A stretch of DNA of 64,000 nucleotides from Urechis unicinctus (taxonomy: Eukaryota > Annelida > Polychaeta > Xenopneusta > Urechidae). Shown here in pieces: positions 38,211-50,599 of the stretch. The notes beneath the pieces are model-generated. The model ran no database searches and was not told where the DNA came from. It saw nothing but the letters and a program-made list of their open reading frames with translations. The stretch spans positions 34,220,059 through 34,284,058 of the forward strand of contig CM067343.1 in the NCBI GenBank assembly GCA_034190875.2. The letters run 5' to 3'. The translations under genes were made by a program, and so were the position numbers. Position 1 is the stretch's first letter. Each line of letters begins with the position of its first letter.

Positions 38211-39037
38211 CTGAGCAAGCTGATTGCTATTTTTTGCCGATAACGACAGCTGCGACTTGTTTAACCTGAAACAATTTGTTCAAATGCAATGCTATTTTCG
38301 ACGAAGAGCATCGTAAAATATAATTACATGCTATAACCCTAAAAAACAGTATGTATTAAGAACATTACAATGCGTATCATGACTACAAGCTAATACTACA
38401 CAGCAGCGGAATCCCGATCAGGGATGCCTGTCTTGTTATGTTGGACTAATCCGCCGGTTGATAAGCTGGTATATATACCCGTGTTTGGTGATGGCGTGTG
38501 CTGCACTGGCCTCACACAACAGGAAGTGGTCACACTCTATGTCTGACACTAACTCGTGGTCCTCAGTCGGGCTGTACACTGTTAACAATACATTCCATGG
38601 TTAGTACAAACAGACCACAACAGGACTATATCAAATATATATACAGTTGACTGGTAGAATAATTTTGCTGTGTAAAGCTCAAAATGAAATGTTAAAATGC
38701 TATACAAAGTGTACGCGCAATTCACTGCAAAGACTTAATTGTGAAGATTAAATGATTTTTTAAAAACATGAAACATTAGCAAAACCCACAAAATATGATT
38801 CACATTTATACGCGTCTAGCAATGTGCGTCTCGTTTCTAACGTTGATTGAGGCTGCATCACGAATCAACACCGCGCTCTAATAATGCAACTTGATTTACA
38901 AACATCAAAGAGGAACCTCACATATCTCATCCCATTCTGTCTATTAACATGAAAAATGTCAATCTGAAGCAATTGATAAATTATAGCCATGTGCATTGAG
39001 TCATGTTGAATTCAGTTTACACTTAAACTCGCCAAGA

Positions 39038-39072
<35 letters not shown>

Positions 39073-39075
39073 TGC

Positions 39076-39157
<82 letters not shown>

Positions 39158-39369
39158 GTGTGTGTAGTGCGGTAACAATATAAGAAGCGTCTCTGACCGT
39201 GATCATGGTGCCGGTGCTTCTCATGGGCCTGTAACAGACACAGCTCCGATGACCTGCTCGTCAGCTTAAATTGGCGGGAAACTAGAGCAATAGTCTCCAG
39301 GCACGTGGTACCATTGGACACCGTCACGGTCTTGCTGCGAGACTTGACGGTCGGTAAATGACAAGTGAC
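38211..39369 (-). CDS. Second RA-like domain exons
   Basis: Exons 39198-39369, 38479-38578 and 38211-38265. The first reads S-K-T-V-T-V-S-N-G-T-T-C-L-E-T-I-A-L and E-L-C-L-L-Q-A. The second reads D-H-E-L-V-S-D-I-E-C-D-H-F-L-L-C-E-A. The fold pattern repeats the first RA domain but is more diverged. The last exon (N-K-S-Q-L-S-L-S-A-K) is a helix-like tail ending at a GTAAAT donor. Confidence 0.62.
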
Positions 39370-42300
39370 CTGTTATGATCCAACAATGAAAACTACGTTA
39401 GTATAAATCCTACATGAAATGAAGAACTAAAAAGGTAGGTTAATAAATGAAATTATCCAAAGACATGACCAATTACAGATATGGTATTCTTTGTCAGTTA
39501 CATCAAAATTGAAATTTTTGCGGAACACACCTGTATATCTGTGCCTGGGCGACGCTTGACCTCAAAGCGGTAATTAGCTCCCTTGGGCCACAATTCCTTC
39601 AGTAATATAGGACATTCATACCTGCCCAGTTCCTTGATGTCATCTACAAACAACCCACCAAGGTATAAAATGAGGCCCTTAACCGTGTATAATCTTAATG
39701 AATGTCAGTTATTGGTAGGTATGCAGTCCAACATGATGCGATATACCATACCTCTTGATTGAGGGCGTATAATCCAAATGCCACACCTGAAGCGTGTATG
39801 ACTCACCTTGATAGCGTGGATCAAGAGAGGCTGTGTGAAGGAGGAAGAGATTAGGGTCCTCCACAATGTGTAGTTTCTCTTGTAAGGCCTCGATGACGTC
39901 ACCTGTACTTGCTGATGATGCTGCCATGGTTACCACGGTTTTCTGGAAATTGCCTGGGTAAAGATTTACAAGAGGGATTTTGAGAAAGATTTTATCTGAT
40001 TAAAACACCAAATCACTGTAAGAATGGGTGAGTACTCTTTGCTGCTGTGTCTATGTTATAAATGTGTCAGGCATTGCAGCAACGTGTGCGGGGCTAATCA
40101 CCTCGAATATCATGCCATATGTCCAGACTATGACGGGAATCCTGGCTGTTAAGTTTGGTCGAAGCTCCGCTGCAATGAACACGACAAGAATTCAGGGAAT
40201 GAGATGATTATAATTTCGTAAATCAACATTTACAGCATCATATTAAATCACAGCAGCTGATGGTGAACCTCTTGTTGGCCGGGGTGCTATGCTGTGACGA
40301 TGATGGCAGCGGCGATACAGCAGATGGAACAGACAAGGTACTGTGTCCTGAGTGACTTCTGGGACTCCGCGCTATATCCGGGTCACTGTTAGCAGAGTCG
40401 TTGATGGACAGCCCCTTGACGTGCAGGTGATGGTGACTGTGGGTAGATGAAGAGGAAGAGTACGAGGAAGGGGAACGACTTCTCGTGGCGGAATGGAAGA
40501 TCTCGTCGAGAACTGGTCCTCCCGAGAGTTGTAGCTCATAGAGACAGGAGAGAATGAGTTCCCGGTCCTCGACATCCTGTATGCTGAGGGTGTCTGGGAC
40601 ATGGACGCATCAATAAATCATTAAGGGCACGACCAGCACAAACAACCGGCGCGATACTTCAGATTGACTGTCAATGACAGCAGTATTACAACTCACCGAA
40701 TAGCTTCATGTCAATTTGTGCTAGATCTTTCCCAGTAATACCATGTTCTGTGAAGTCAAATGAATTGATTAACTTTAACCTGTGCCAGGAGTAATACAAG
40801 CAATAGCGTGGATGAGAGGAACAATATCACAAAAGACAAATTTCTGTTTTACCTCGGAAAGTAGGTTCAAATTGCACTAGGTCAGTCGCAGTTAGCCACT
40901 CAGAAACGTCCCTCATCGACCATTTCACCAGAGGTCTCTGTAACTCACATCAACGGATCATCCCTTTATTAGGAAGCATTCTTGTATATAGATAGGACCA
41001 ATGTATGATATCCGAAGAGGTGTACTCTAGAGGAATTATTCGTTGGTAATTCCAGGTGATGAGACAAATCACAAAGAAATGTTATGTTGATGACTTTGTT
41101 CATCGTTTGGTGTGAGAATAAACGAAAAATGAAAACCAAGTGGGAAAATATCATCCTTCCTAAATCACTATTGATATAACATTCTGTGGCAGAATACAGT
41201 CAAATTATGCCTACCATCAAATAAATAAACAAAGCCAAAGTTTTCCTCTTAATTGGTTTGTTTAATTGTGGTGTTATTGATTCATCCAATGTAAGCGAGG
41301 TGCCGCGTCAAGCTTTTCAATTTTCTTAAAAATTCGTCAACAACATAAATATGCAAAGCAAAAACCGACATTTTGCAATGTCCAGGCAAGCGCCACCTCC
41401 ATTTGACCAACACCCTGTTCATAAACACTGAATGGAATCTCACTTTCTGCCACGCTGCTCCCTTCTGGCGTTCCATCTGGTCACGTGACTCCTGCTTTGA
41501 TAAAAGACTGGAACGCTGACTTGGCATTGGCCTCTGTGATGACGTCACAGGTGTGTTGTCGGGTTGAGGTGATCGGCGAGTTTCTTCATCTGATTGCGTT
41601 GTATCACCTGTAATAATTGTGCAACAGAAAAACTAACATCTGAATGGTATAAAACACACAAGGCTCAAAGGGCGGTGGTGAGGAATAAAATGTTAATTGA
41701 TAACTCAATTACGATTTCAAAGGGGGAAAATGGGGGTAAAAAATGGATATTTCGGCATATTTCCATGGCTCTTAAAAGATCGATATATCCTTGGCAATAA
41801 ATTGGTTAGGCACGATATATCCATGTAATCCGGTGATTTCATTTAATCAATTACCGCTGAGCAACTGTGTGTTCCTGATCTGTTCCTGTTGTAGCTCTGT
41901 GAGGTAGGATGTGATTTGTGTCTGCTGTCGGTCATTCTGTTGCTGGAGGCTACTGAGGCGCTTCTGTAGGGCGTCACTCGATGCCTCCAAGTCCCTCCGC
42001 CGCATCGAAGTTTGCTGCTCGAGATAATATTCACAGGTTTTTAATATCTCGGTGTGAACAAGATCTTTATACGAAGCATAGAGTCTACAGCAACTGCTGG
42101 CTTGAATGAACTTGTAAGGGCTTTTGCAATATTTCGTGCCTTCAAGTAAGCAAATGATGATGCTTAAAAGCAATCAGATGGCTCTTGAATTTGGAAATTT
42201 ATTGTGCTAAGGTTTTCGTCCGACGTGACCAGAAAAGTTTAACCTGCGTAAGCGGACACCTGTCAATAACGACCATTTGCTGGCATAAGGGCATTTAGTG

Positions 42301-45300
42301 GACACCTTAGTGACGTTTATAACCTACACCTGACGGATTGTACGCCAGTGTCATTAATACACTAATAACGTATTCTTGTGTTCGGCAGGTACACGTTTGA
42401 CTGTAGAAGGGCCATATCCAGGTGCTTATCCGGTGGTTGTACCCCTTGCCAGTGGTTGTACCCCTTGCCGGTGGTGCTTACCTTGAGGTATGATAGAGGT
42501 TCGGCATGCTGTGGTTTCGACTTCAACTTCTGAATCTCTGTTAGGATTTGTACTCGCTGCTCTTCAGGTACACAAAGGTCCGCTATGAAAAGAACAGGTA
42601 ACATTATTACAGTGATATTCTACATCAGCGTGGAATACTTGGATGGTACATCACACCTGAACAGGTAATGGAAAAATCGATTGATAATATTTATATTGAT
42701 GTATTTATAGCAATATAAAGGAATTGTTAGTGTTTATATCAGCTGCAATCAACGCTGTTATTATGAAGCTATGAAGACACATACATTGACCGGTAGAGGG
42801 ATGGTGAAGAATAAAACCAAGCAGACAGCAAGTTATAAATCGTGCTCTGTGCGTCCCTAACAAGCGTCCCATGGATCCCTCAAAGATGGGTAATTGGGTC
42901 AATTAACGAGCATTTTAGTCAAACCAGGGGGTTAGGGTGGGGGTGAAAGTGGGGGGGAGATGCTGTTGTATCATAACGTCATTCATGGTAGTCATGACGG
43001 ATCTTCGCTACCCACAGGGTGAACAACCCTTTATAACGCATCCATAATAATAACGTTTATACGGATGTCACATGAACCGCATTCTGTTAGATATAAGCCA
43101 TGCAAATCCCACTCTATGATGCAAACCAAAACGCAACCAGTATGTATAAAATATCACTTAAGCGTACATTTTACAGAGCGGTCAGTTTTCCAACCTGAAA
43201 CATCAAAACCCAGAAATAATCCTCTCTACAGCAACCGACAAAACAATATGCATATCTGATAGAAACCACCACCAGATGGCGTCCGATACACGGGATAATT
43301 TATGGGTGCGGCGTATACATGCAAATCACATGAATAAGATGATCCCGAATTGCTAATGGTATGCGCGACGCTGACGTGGGTTTTGAAATAAAACTTGGGG
43401 GTTTAGCGCCACCAATGCTCCTATCCCTGCGGCGATGGGCGACTATAATTATGACGATTGGACAGCGCGCTTCAAGTAACATCGTCCACTTCGGTTGCGA
43501 ACCTCCGACCTTTGGGTCAAAAACCAGGGAAGTGTGTCCTTACATGTAGTTGATTGCCCGACACGGTCCACGCTCTGTGGAACAAACAGCTACATTCCCT
43601 CTGTGGCTGGCGTCGTTTGCGCGGTGGTCTGGAAGCGCTGCTATTCCTGCGCACCACTAAGCCATGTTTCTTTCTCGTTGTCTTGACAACCCTTTGTGGG
43701 TATTTTACGTGTCCCAGCGTCGGGTTCTGCATTTATCAGTGTAGACCGCAGACACTGTCAACGGGAAATGCGCTATTGAAATTGTGCATCAGCAACTTGG
43801 CATCCCTGTGATGTTGTTATTTGTCCAGAGGCCGCGCCAGGTGTGAACTCACAAACCCGGTCAACTACAATTAAATACGATATCCGCGCTCGTTTCACCA
43901 TAAGCATATCCACGTTTACATATCACAACAACGCTTCCAGTTCAGGTCACTTCACCCCGCGAAGTATAACAGCACGCGTACAAAAAATCGCTAAGATCGA
44001 CGGCTAATCGGCAACTCCTGAACTAGCCATTCTCTCTGTACACATATGTGTAATTTGCGCGCCAGCACCTCGGGAGTGTACAGTTCAATACGGACACGCC
44101 AGACGTAAGAATTCACAACGCCACATCGGACAGCTGCGCCAAAAGCCAACACATGCGTTTTGAGCATCAGTTTTGACTTGGTGTCTGTCGGTATGCCGTG
44201 CGTTGGGAGTACACAATATGCTATTCTTAAAAAATGGAATCGATAAATTATAATCATTCATTCCAACTGAAGCTAGAATATGACATCTACTATGACTTTC
44301 AGGTCATCGAGCAAATTCTATCGATCGAAGCCACTAACAGATCCAGTGTCCAGTTCTGTTGGGAAAGATTTCATGCAAATAGTCAAAGTCGTCGATTGGC
44401 TGCCACAACCAGCAATACGTGTCGGTATGTTTTAATATCGGGGTTTGAATTAAATGCGTCGTATACCATCAAAATCAATATCCTTCGCTAAAATGATAGT
44501 CAGAATGCTAATGCATAAAATCGATGTTTAAATGCATCAGACGGTCAAAAGACGTCATGCGATATTATGACATAATGATATATACGACGTCATCAGGATA
44601 TAGGCCGTAAAGAATAAACATTGTTTTATAATTTCTACTCTATCATGAGGTTGAAAGAATTGAGTTCTCAACAATCATAACGTCAAGGGTAATAAATAGA
44701 GGACAAACATTGGCGAGGTCAACAGTAAGAAACAATCATAACGTCAAGGATAAAAGATAAAGAGCACATGGGCGAGATAAATAGAAAGAAAACAAACCGT
44801 AACTCCTGAAAGTAATCAGTAGAGTGAAGAGAAAACAAAGGCAACGGAAATCAATCGACCCTCGCCAATAGGTACCATATGCAAATCCTGACAAACAAAT
44901 TCTTACTAATCAGCCATATACTGTTTAAGTACAAGACAAGATAAAACCTACCCAGATCTTCTCCAGTGATTTCAAGGAAGCCGGCGCCATCGATACCACA
45001 ATCTGCCACAAGAAACAAACACACTAATCTGTAAAGCCATCTACAGAAAAGAGCAAATTGATTTATTGCTCTATTGTATTGAGCATGGCATATACTTTAT
45101 GTGTGATCATATATCGTTATGACCAATACAATCCACATAAGATATGAGAGTTAAAAACGTCTTATCATCGCTCAACCCTAATGTCCACGCTCAGGTTTTA
45201 CGATTACATACAATGTACGTCTATTGTTTTAACCGAATACATCACTACGCTAAATTTGAAGATCTCATAAGTCAACCAAGTTAGTCTGCCCGATGTAATG

Positions 45301-48300
45301 GTGGCATTTTATATTGATAATCAATGCCTAAACTTCGAATGGGGTTACTTATATAAATAACATTGTTTAATAACAAGTGCGTTATGATAACACCCTATTG
45401 TCAGCATGCTCAGCACATGCCGCTCATGACAAGAACTAGATGGCGCCACAGCGCCATGTCTGACAGTAAGCCATGCACGATGCGAGGCAATCACGCCTCG
45501 AGAAAGGTACAATTTAGGGTCACTCGAAATTGAATGAGCTTGACAGGACCGGCCGCCGATAATAAAGTTTGATGGTGTTGTCAGTATAGTTTGTCATGAA
45601 CTTTGATGAAGTCTATACAATATCGGATAACGATACCATGTTCTGTAATGAAGCCGTGGGAAGCCAGGAGCGTATCGATTATTTTAAGTTCTAAAAATGC
45701 CCATGATTCATCATTCGGGATCCTAACAATACAAAAATCGACATGAGGAAATACCGATTTGACGAGATATGTATATAACTGTGAATGCACAATTATATAT
45801 GAAGATATGATATCATTATCATATGTTGTCAAATCCCTAAATGTGGGAATACGCTGCTCGTTGTATCCACCAAATGATATATTTCCTCAATAACAAGACG
45901 CCAATAGGCATCGAAGCTCTGCTTATGACATGATTTAAACTATACAAGACCACATCATTACATTTTTATTTACATTGTATTCAGTGGCATGCTTTTAAGA
46001 GTCCCAGAGCCCCTCGAGTTAATCACATTTGCCTAGAAATTGAATCACAATCTACGAAGCCTTAGTTAGTGCAATTAGTTAGTTCCACAAGCTATATAAA
46101 TAACATATAAAAGTAGCCTTGTGTAAGGTCAAGGTCACTGATACGGATGAAATTTTTATCTGTTTATCCAAAAAAATCAAGGATCAATGGTCATAGAGGT
46201 TAGATTTTTAGTTAGCAAGAAACAATCACCATAAGAGAGGCCAAAGTGATATTTGGGGTCAAGAGCTAAGATGATAATTAAACATGTCATTAAAAATTTA
46301 CGGCGGATGCTGGAGCAAACAGTATGGCTAAAAAGTGATTTTCGTTCAAGGATAGAATTTCGTAACATCAAAGTAAATGAAAGCATGACAAATAAAATAA
46401 TAGCATTCCTTCTCACCCGCTAGTACTTCCGCTAAGTCGTCGAATTCCACGTACTGGCACCATTCTATGATGTCATCGTTATCCCACTCGACGGCTGGCT
46501 TGGTCTGCCACGCGTAATCCACCACCGACAAGACACTGGTGTCACTATGGAAGCTGGCCCATCGAGCAGGCCCCGTTTTCTTCTCCGATCCGTCATCATC
46601 ATCATCATCATCGTCATCATCATCATTATCATCATCGTCTATTACGACATCGTCATCAACCACATCACGTTGCAGGTCATCTCCCTCATTTTCACCATTG
46701 GCCATTTGCTCGCTAGGGGGCTGCTCTAATGACGTACACAGTTCTATTTCATCCTCCTTGCTGGGTTTCCAAGACTGAGAGAGCGACTTCTGCCATGAAT
46801 CAGAAGTCATTTCACGAACAGTCGTATTCCTGGGTGTGTTCGTTGGTGTGTAATCGTCCTCTACCATCACCGAGTTGTGTTGAGATCCGTTGAGGAGGGA
46901 GACGTAGGTCGTGTTACTATCGTTGATGAAGCTCTGTGATATCGTGATCATTTCACTTTCATTCAGCATACTACTATTCATAGGTCCGTCATCGATCGGC
47001 AAACTCGACTCTAAAGTCACATCAGAGTCAAGGTCGTCTAAATCAAGTGCCAGCTCACTCTGTGTGTCAAGGTCAGTGTCGTTAGCGATATTAGGAACGG
47101 GGGAAATACTCCTGAAACTGCGAAGGCTCGGTGCCCCTTCATTCAAATCGGAGTCGTTTTTGGAATACATCTCTGATACCTCGTTAGGCTGGTTCAGCAT
47201 ATGGAACCTATTCTTGCGCGAGTTCATTGCAGATTCAGATTCCGAGTTTATCATCGACATATCCGTTTCGCTGGACAATCCCTCGGCGTCATTCAAGCGG
47301 ATATCACGGAGCAGGAGGTCTCTGGATGCGCCATGGATAACGGAGGATGGCTCCATGCTCTCAGGGACCACGTTCGGCGATGATCTCGAGATAAAGGTAT
47401 CTTTGATCATCCCATGCTGAGATCGAGAGGCGTTTGGTGAAGTTGTGGATCCATGGCTGGATAATGAGGAGAGTTCACTAGGACTACTGATACTGGATAC
47501 GGATCCCGTTAGACTTAGAGTGGATACATCCGAAGAGGAGCGCACCATCTCCAGGCGTCCCGTCTGGAAGTCGTAGGACACGGTGGTGTGGGGGTGAGTT
47601 GGCGGGGGAGGAGGGCGGGATTTGGGGCGAGATTTGCGCGGCGGTGGGGTGGGTGTGTCCGATGCTTCAACGACCGATGTGGAACTGCGAGTCGCAGTTG
47701 CCTTGCTTGGGGTGGTGTGTGACGGAAGTGCATGTGACGGGATTGAATGTGACGTGTTAGGTTTTGACACGTGGGTATTTGGAAGCGACTTTGGTGTATT
47801 TGGAAGTACCACAGGGGTTGTTGGCAAGGGAACTGGCTGGGCTGTGAGAGGCGTCTGTGGCATCATTTGAACCTCACTGACTCTCCTCAGCTTCATTGCC
47901 TCTCTGAAGGACATCACCGTCGCTGGTTGACTGCTGCTCTGGCCATTGGGGACCTCCTTCGCAACGCCCTCCTTAGCTGTGCCCTCATGAGGCTTCCCAT
48001 TCCGCTGAATCACTCCTACATTGGGTAGCGTTTGTCGACGTGCTAAACATGAGAGATTCCATAAAGGTCTGAGCGGTTTTATCAGCTTTAGGTTCGTCTG
48101 AACTGGCAGAACTCTCAGAGTCAGAGACTCCTTGTGTACCAGTTGACGCGGGGCTGGATCGGTTGACACGGTTGCTCTCGGGTGAGTAGATAGTCAGGCG
48201 ATCAGCATCGTGAGCTCCCGAGCCGTTCTTCTGGGCGTATCCTGCTCGATTACCTAGAGTCCCAGAGCTCTCAGGGTTAGGTGTTCCACCCGTATATTGA

Positions 48301-49103
48301 TGCGATTTACGATGCTCATTATGAGGCGTTCTGTTATCTGGAGAAGACGCGTGTACGTCTTCTGAGATGGACCGTTGGAGATGCGGTGGTTTAGAAGGCA
48401 CATGTGGTTTATTTGGAGTCTTTGTGCCGTTCTGGGGGCGGAATGTACTGACAGACTTCGTGAGGCTGTGATGAGTTTGATATTGGTCATTAGAACTATC
48501 ATGAGGCGTCGACGGTGATGCGGGACTAGAAATCCCGTTCAGTCTCGGGGTACCACTCTCGTTAGAAATGTAGCTGCTGTCTGATGCCACGTCATTTCCG
48601 GTTTGCCCGGATATGGAAAGCGACTGTCTTGGGAGAGTGGCGGAGTTAGGCTGGTCCTGAGAGAGTGAGGAATATCTCCTGGGTGGTGGCGGAGCCTTCC
48701 GCTTCAACTCACTAGATGAATCCTCCAGAAGGTCATCTAGACTCGATGAAGGTCGAATAAACGAATCGGTCGATACTCCATCATTCGGGCTCTCCCTTGG
48801 TGACAGTGGAAGGCGCTCTTGAGAAACTGATCTTTGGTGCGGGTTATGTTTCTTGGCGACAGTGACGTCACTTTCGGATCCGGATTCGTCTACGCCGCGG
48901 AACGATCTAAAATCCAGATTCTGCTGGTACGTGTTTGGTAAGTCATCATTCTGATCGAAAGTAGTCCCGTTCTCAAAGTGATAACTTATTGGTCTCACGT
49001 TGTCACCGACCCCCGGTACTTCTTTGGAGCTCGACGATCTGTTAGAGGCGGACTTCTTAGGAGTACTCAGGGTCTTTGACTTCCGTTTAAATACTTTAAA
49101 CAT
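38211..49103 (-). CDS. SAM-SAM-RA-RA scaffold protein, 14 exons
   Basis: Exons joined by splice sites and phase: 46417-49103, 44952-45002, 42482-42582, 41855-42017 (acceptor approximate), 41444-41607, 40853-40937, 40697-40747, 40269-40593, 40102-40169, 39807-39953, 39531-39643, 39198-39369, 38479-38578, 38211-38265. They give about 1427 residues. In order: a basic start (MFKVFKRKSK), a long Ser/Pro-rich region with poly-Pro SH3-type motifs, an acidic Asp tract, SAM1, coiled coil, SAM2, a Ser/His-rich linker, an RA domain and a second RA-like domain. The likely role is a cytoplasmic adaptor that binds Ras/Rap-type GTPases and oligomerises through SAM. The first exon needs a one-base frameshift near 48.0-48.17 kb; with it, every downstream phase agrees. 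The last exon ends at a donor, so the 3' end is missing or lies in the next gene. I do not recognise a family with this order. Confidence 0.75.
39040..39168. repeat. (TG)n/(CA)n microsatellite in an intron beside a splice donor
   Basis: About 130 bases of TG repeats with two short interruptions (AGTGCG and TATG). On the gene strand it is (CA)n and begins about 30 bases into the intron after the donor of exon 39198-39369. Confidence 0.97.
39531..40169 (-). CDS. RA (Ras-association) domain exons
   Basis: Exons 40102-40169, 39807-39953 and 39531-39643 give a ubiquitin-like RA fold: K-T-V-V-T-M-A, then T-G-D-V-I-E-A-L-Q-E-K-L-H-I, D-P-N-L-F-L-L-H, then L-G-R-Y-E-C-P-I-L-L and N-Y-R-F-E-V-K-R-R-P. 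These match the usual order of RA motifs. I infer binding to a Ras-family GTPase; the basic patch V-K-R-R-P fits the known contact type. Confidence 0.72.
40269..40937 (-). CDS. SAM2 exons and Ser/His-rich linker
   Basis: Exons 40853-40937, 40697-40747 and 40269-40593 encode a second SAM domain: V-K-W-S-M-R-D-V-S-E-W-L, then H-G-I-T-G-K-D-L-A-Q-I-D, then D-V-E-D-R-E-L-I-L-S-C-L-Y-E-L. A Ser/His-rich linker follows. Phases 1, 1 and 2 agree throughout. The last donor (GAG|GTTCAC) is weak but keeps phase. Confidence 0.8.
41444..45002 (-). CDS. SAM1 (distal part), coiled coil and polar linker exons
   Basis: Exon 44952-45002 gives C-G-I-D-G-A-G-F-L-E-I-T-G-E-D-L and exon 42482-42582 gives D-L-C-V-P-E-E-Q-R-V-Q-I-L-T-E-I-Q-K-L. 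Together they complete SAM1. Exon 41855-42017 is a Gln-rich coiled coil. Exon 41444-41607 is a charged linker ending Q-K-G-A-A-W-Q-K. Confidence 0.78.
43261..44260. other. GC-richer intronic segment, possible SINE-like remnant
   Basis: An intron of the SAM/RA gene between exons 42482-42582 and 44952-45002. This part is less AT-rich than its surroundings. On the minus strand AGGTTCGCAACC near 43487-43500 resembles a pol III B box. No tRNA fold is clear, and ORFs here have no family features. Confidence 0.25.
46417..49103 (-). CDS. Large first coding exon, Ser/Pro-rich with internal frameshift
   Basis: The ATG at 49103 is the first in frame. About 350 residues run in one frame to 48.0 kb, rich in Ser, Asn and Pro, with K-A-P-P-P-P-R-R-Y. 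A second frame of about 550 residues opens by 48169 and continues P-T-P-P-P-R-K-S-R-P with several proline stretches. It then has a tract of consecutive Asp near 46.59-46.64 kb and the start of SAM1 (W-D-N-D-D-I-I-E-W-C-Q-Y). The exon ends at a GTGAGA donor. The two frames overlap with no room for a normal intron, so one extra base must be present or a frameshift is real. Exon length minus one base gives the phase required by exon 2. Confidence 0.8.
46590..46640. repeat. Coding (TCA)n trinucleotide tract
   Basis: A near-pure TCA run that the minus strand reads as consecutive Asp codons in the first exon of the SAM/RA gene. It forms an acidic patch before SAM1. Confidence 0.95.
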
Positions 49104-50599
49104 GTTTGCCAAAAACAATTCCTGCTTTCATATGGTGAGATCGTCATCACATTCGGCGAACCATGTGCAGGTGCTCATGGAACAAGTGTTTAATGAGTCC
49201 AGGTGTGGTCAGGTGTTAACCAATCAAGGTGCAATCACGCCAGCAATGTTCACAGAGATAAAGGCACATCCTTTAATCAGACGCCGCTGAGAGACACACT
49301 CGATCCGCTGTCCCTGTAACACACGGTCATAAAACAAGGCTTGATATAAGGTCAGCAGTGCGTTGCTACATCATAATTCTCGTGGATACCGCAAAACATA
49401 TAACTCGTTATGAAAATTGCCGACTGATGTGTCCGGTGCAAACTCCGTCGTGGCGTCGCAGTACAGAACCGATCTAGCCCCCTATGCGACTCACCAGAAA
49501 TGCCAATCAAACACTTCTAGTCCTCGTCAGCGCGGCTCTCGTAGTGTACTATCAGACTATGCACCTAGACAATACCCAATTCACTTCCTACTTGTACTGA
49601 GTTTTGCTTAGAACTGCTTGCTAAGATTACGCGTCAATGTCACTACTTAACGTGTCCATTGAGTAATGATGTCAGTGTTGTACCGCATAGGATATGTACA
49701 CCGAGTTTCTATTGCTGCCACTGGCCAAAATAATGTCGGGCTGGAGCCAAATACCAGCGTTCAGTTCGCATTAACTGAACATTTCTTGGCACAGATCACA
49801 AATATGGACGCCAGAAATCAATAGTTAGCATACTTTAGAAAAAAGATATCTTGGAAGCTCGGATTTGTTGTGAACACCCGGAATCCTGCTGTCGAGATCC
49901 AAACGCACAATATTGAAAGTTGCTCTGCAGTTTTAACATAATAAACTGATCTTAAAATGAGGAAGTCTTCTTGGGCTATGGTTGTAATGATTCAGTCCCT
50001 TGTAATGGAAGTTGGATAAATGAAGTCGCCGTGAGAGGGGAAACATCATGTACCAAGTGTAACTCAGGTCAACAAGAGAAATACCGCCTGGGGAATTATT
50101 TGATGTCCCTTGACCAGAGTTCACCGGCTGACTTAATGCTCACCTCCCAACGCAGGTATGTTGGCTAATTACAGGTAGACGACAGCAGGACATTTCCAGG
50201 TGATATCTCTGATTGCTGAAGACCATAAACATGGCAGAGGCTTGTCACGAGTCATTACTAACCTAAATGTACTCACCGCACAGGTCCAGTCGTTTTGGTG
50301 GGGGGGGGGCACTTCTTAACTATTGTAGCACAACGTTCAGTTTAGTCCAATGGTTTACTAGACCCAGTGGTAGGTGTGGGGATGAGAGCGGAGCGGTTCT
50401 AATCAGGGCTATGCACTTATTATCCTACCGTTGTGAACATGCAGTCGTTCATGAATGCTTATCTAAGCGGTAACACCAACCCCCCGCTAGATGCGGTGTA
50501 TGTAATCTAGGATCTGTCCGTACTGAGTGGCCTAGTTCTGCTCCATAAACCAGACAGACCCTCGATACTCGATAAAACCATCCTCCATGTCACGTGACC

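Noticed and set aside
39001-39197. Thr-His repeat extension of the RA2 ORF
   Set aside because: It lies beyond the splice donor at 39197/39198 and reads the intronic (CA)n tract.
46539-47870. Plus-strand ORFs opposite the SAM/RA first exon
   Set aside because: They are antisense shadows of a long coding exon with Ser/Pro-rich codons.
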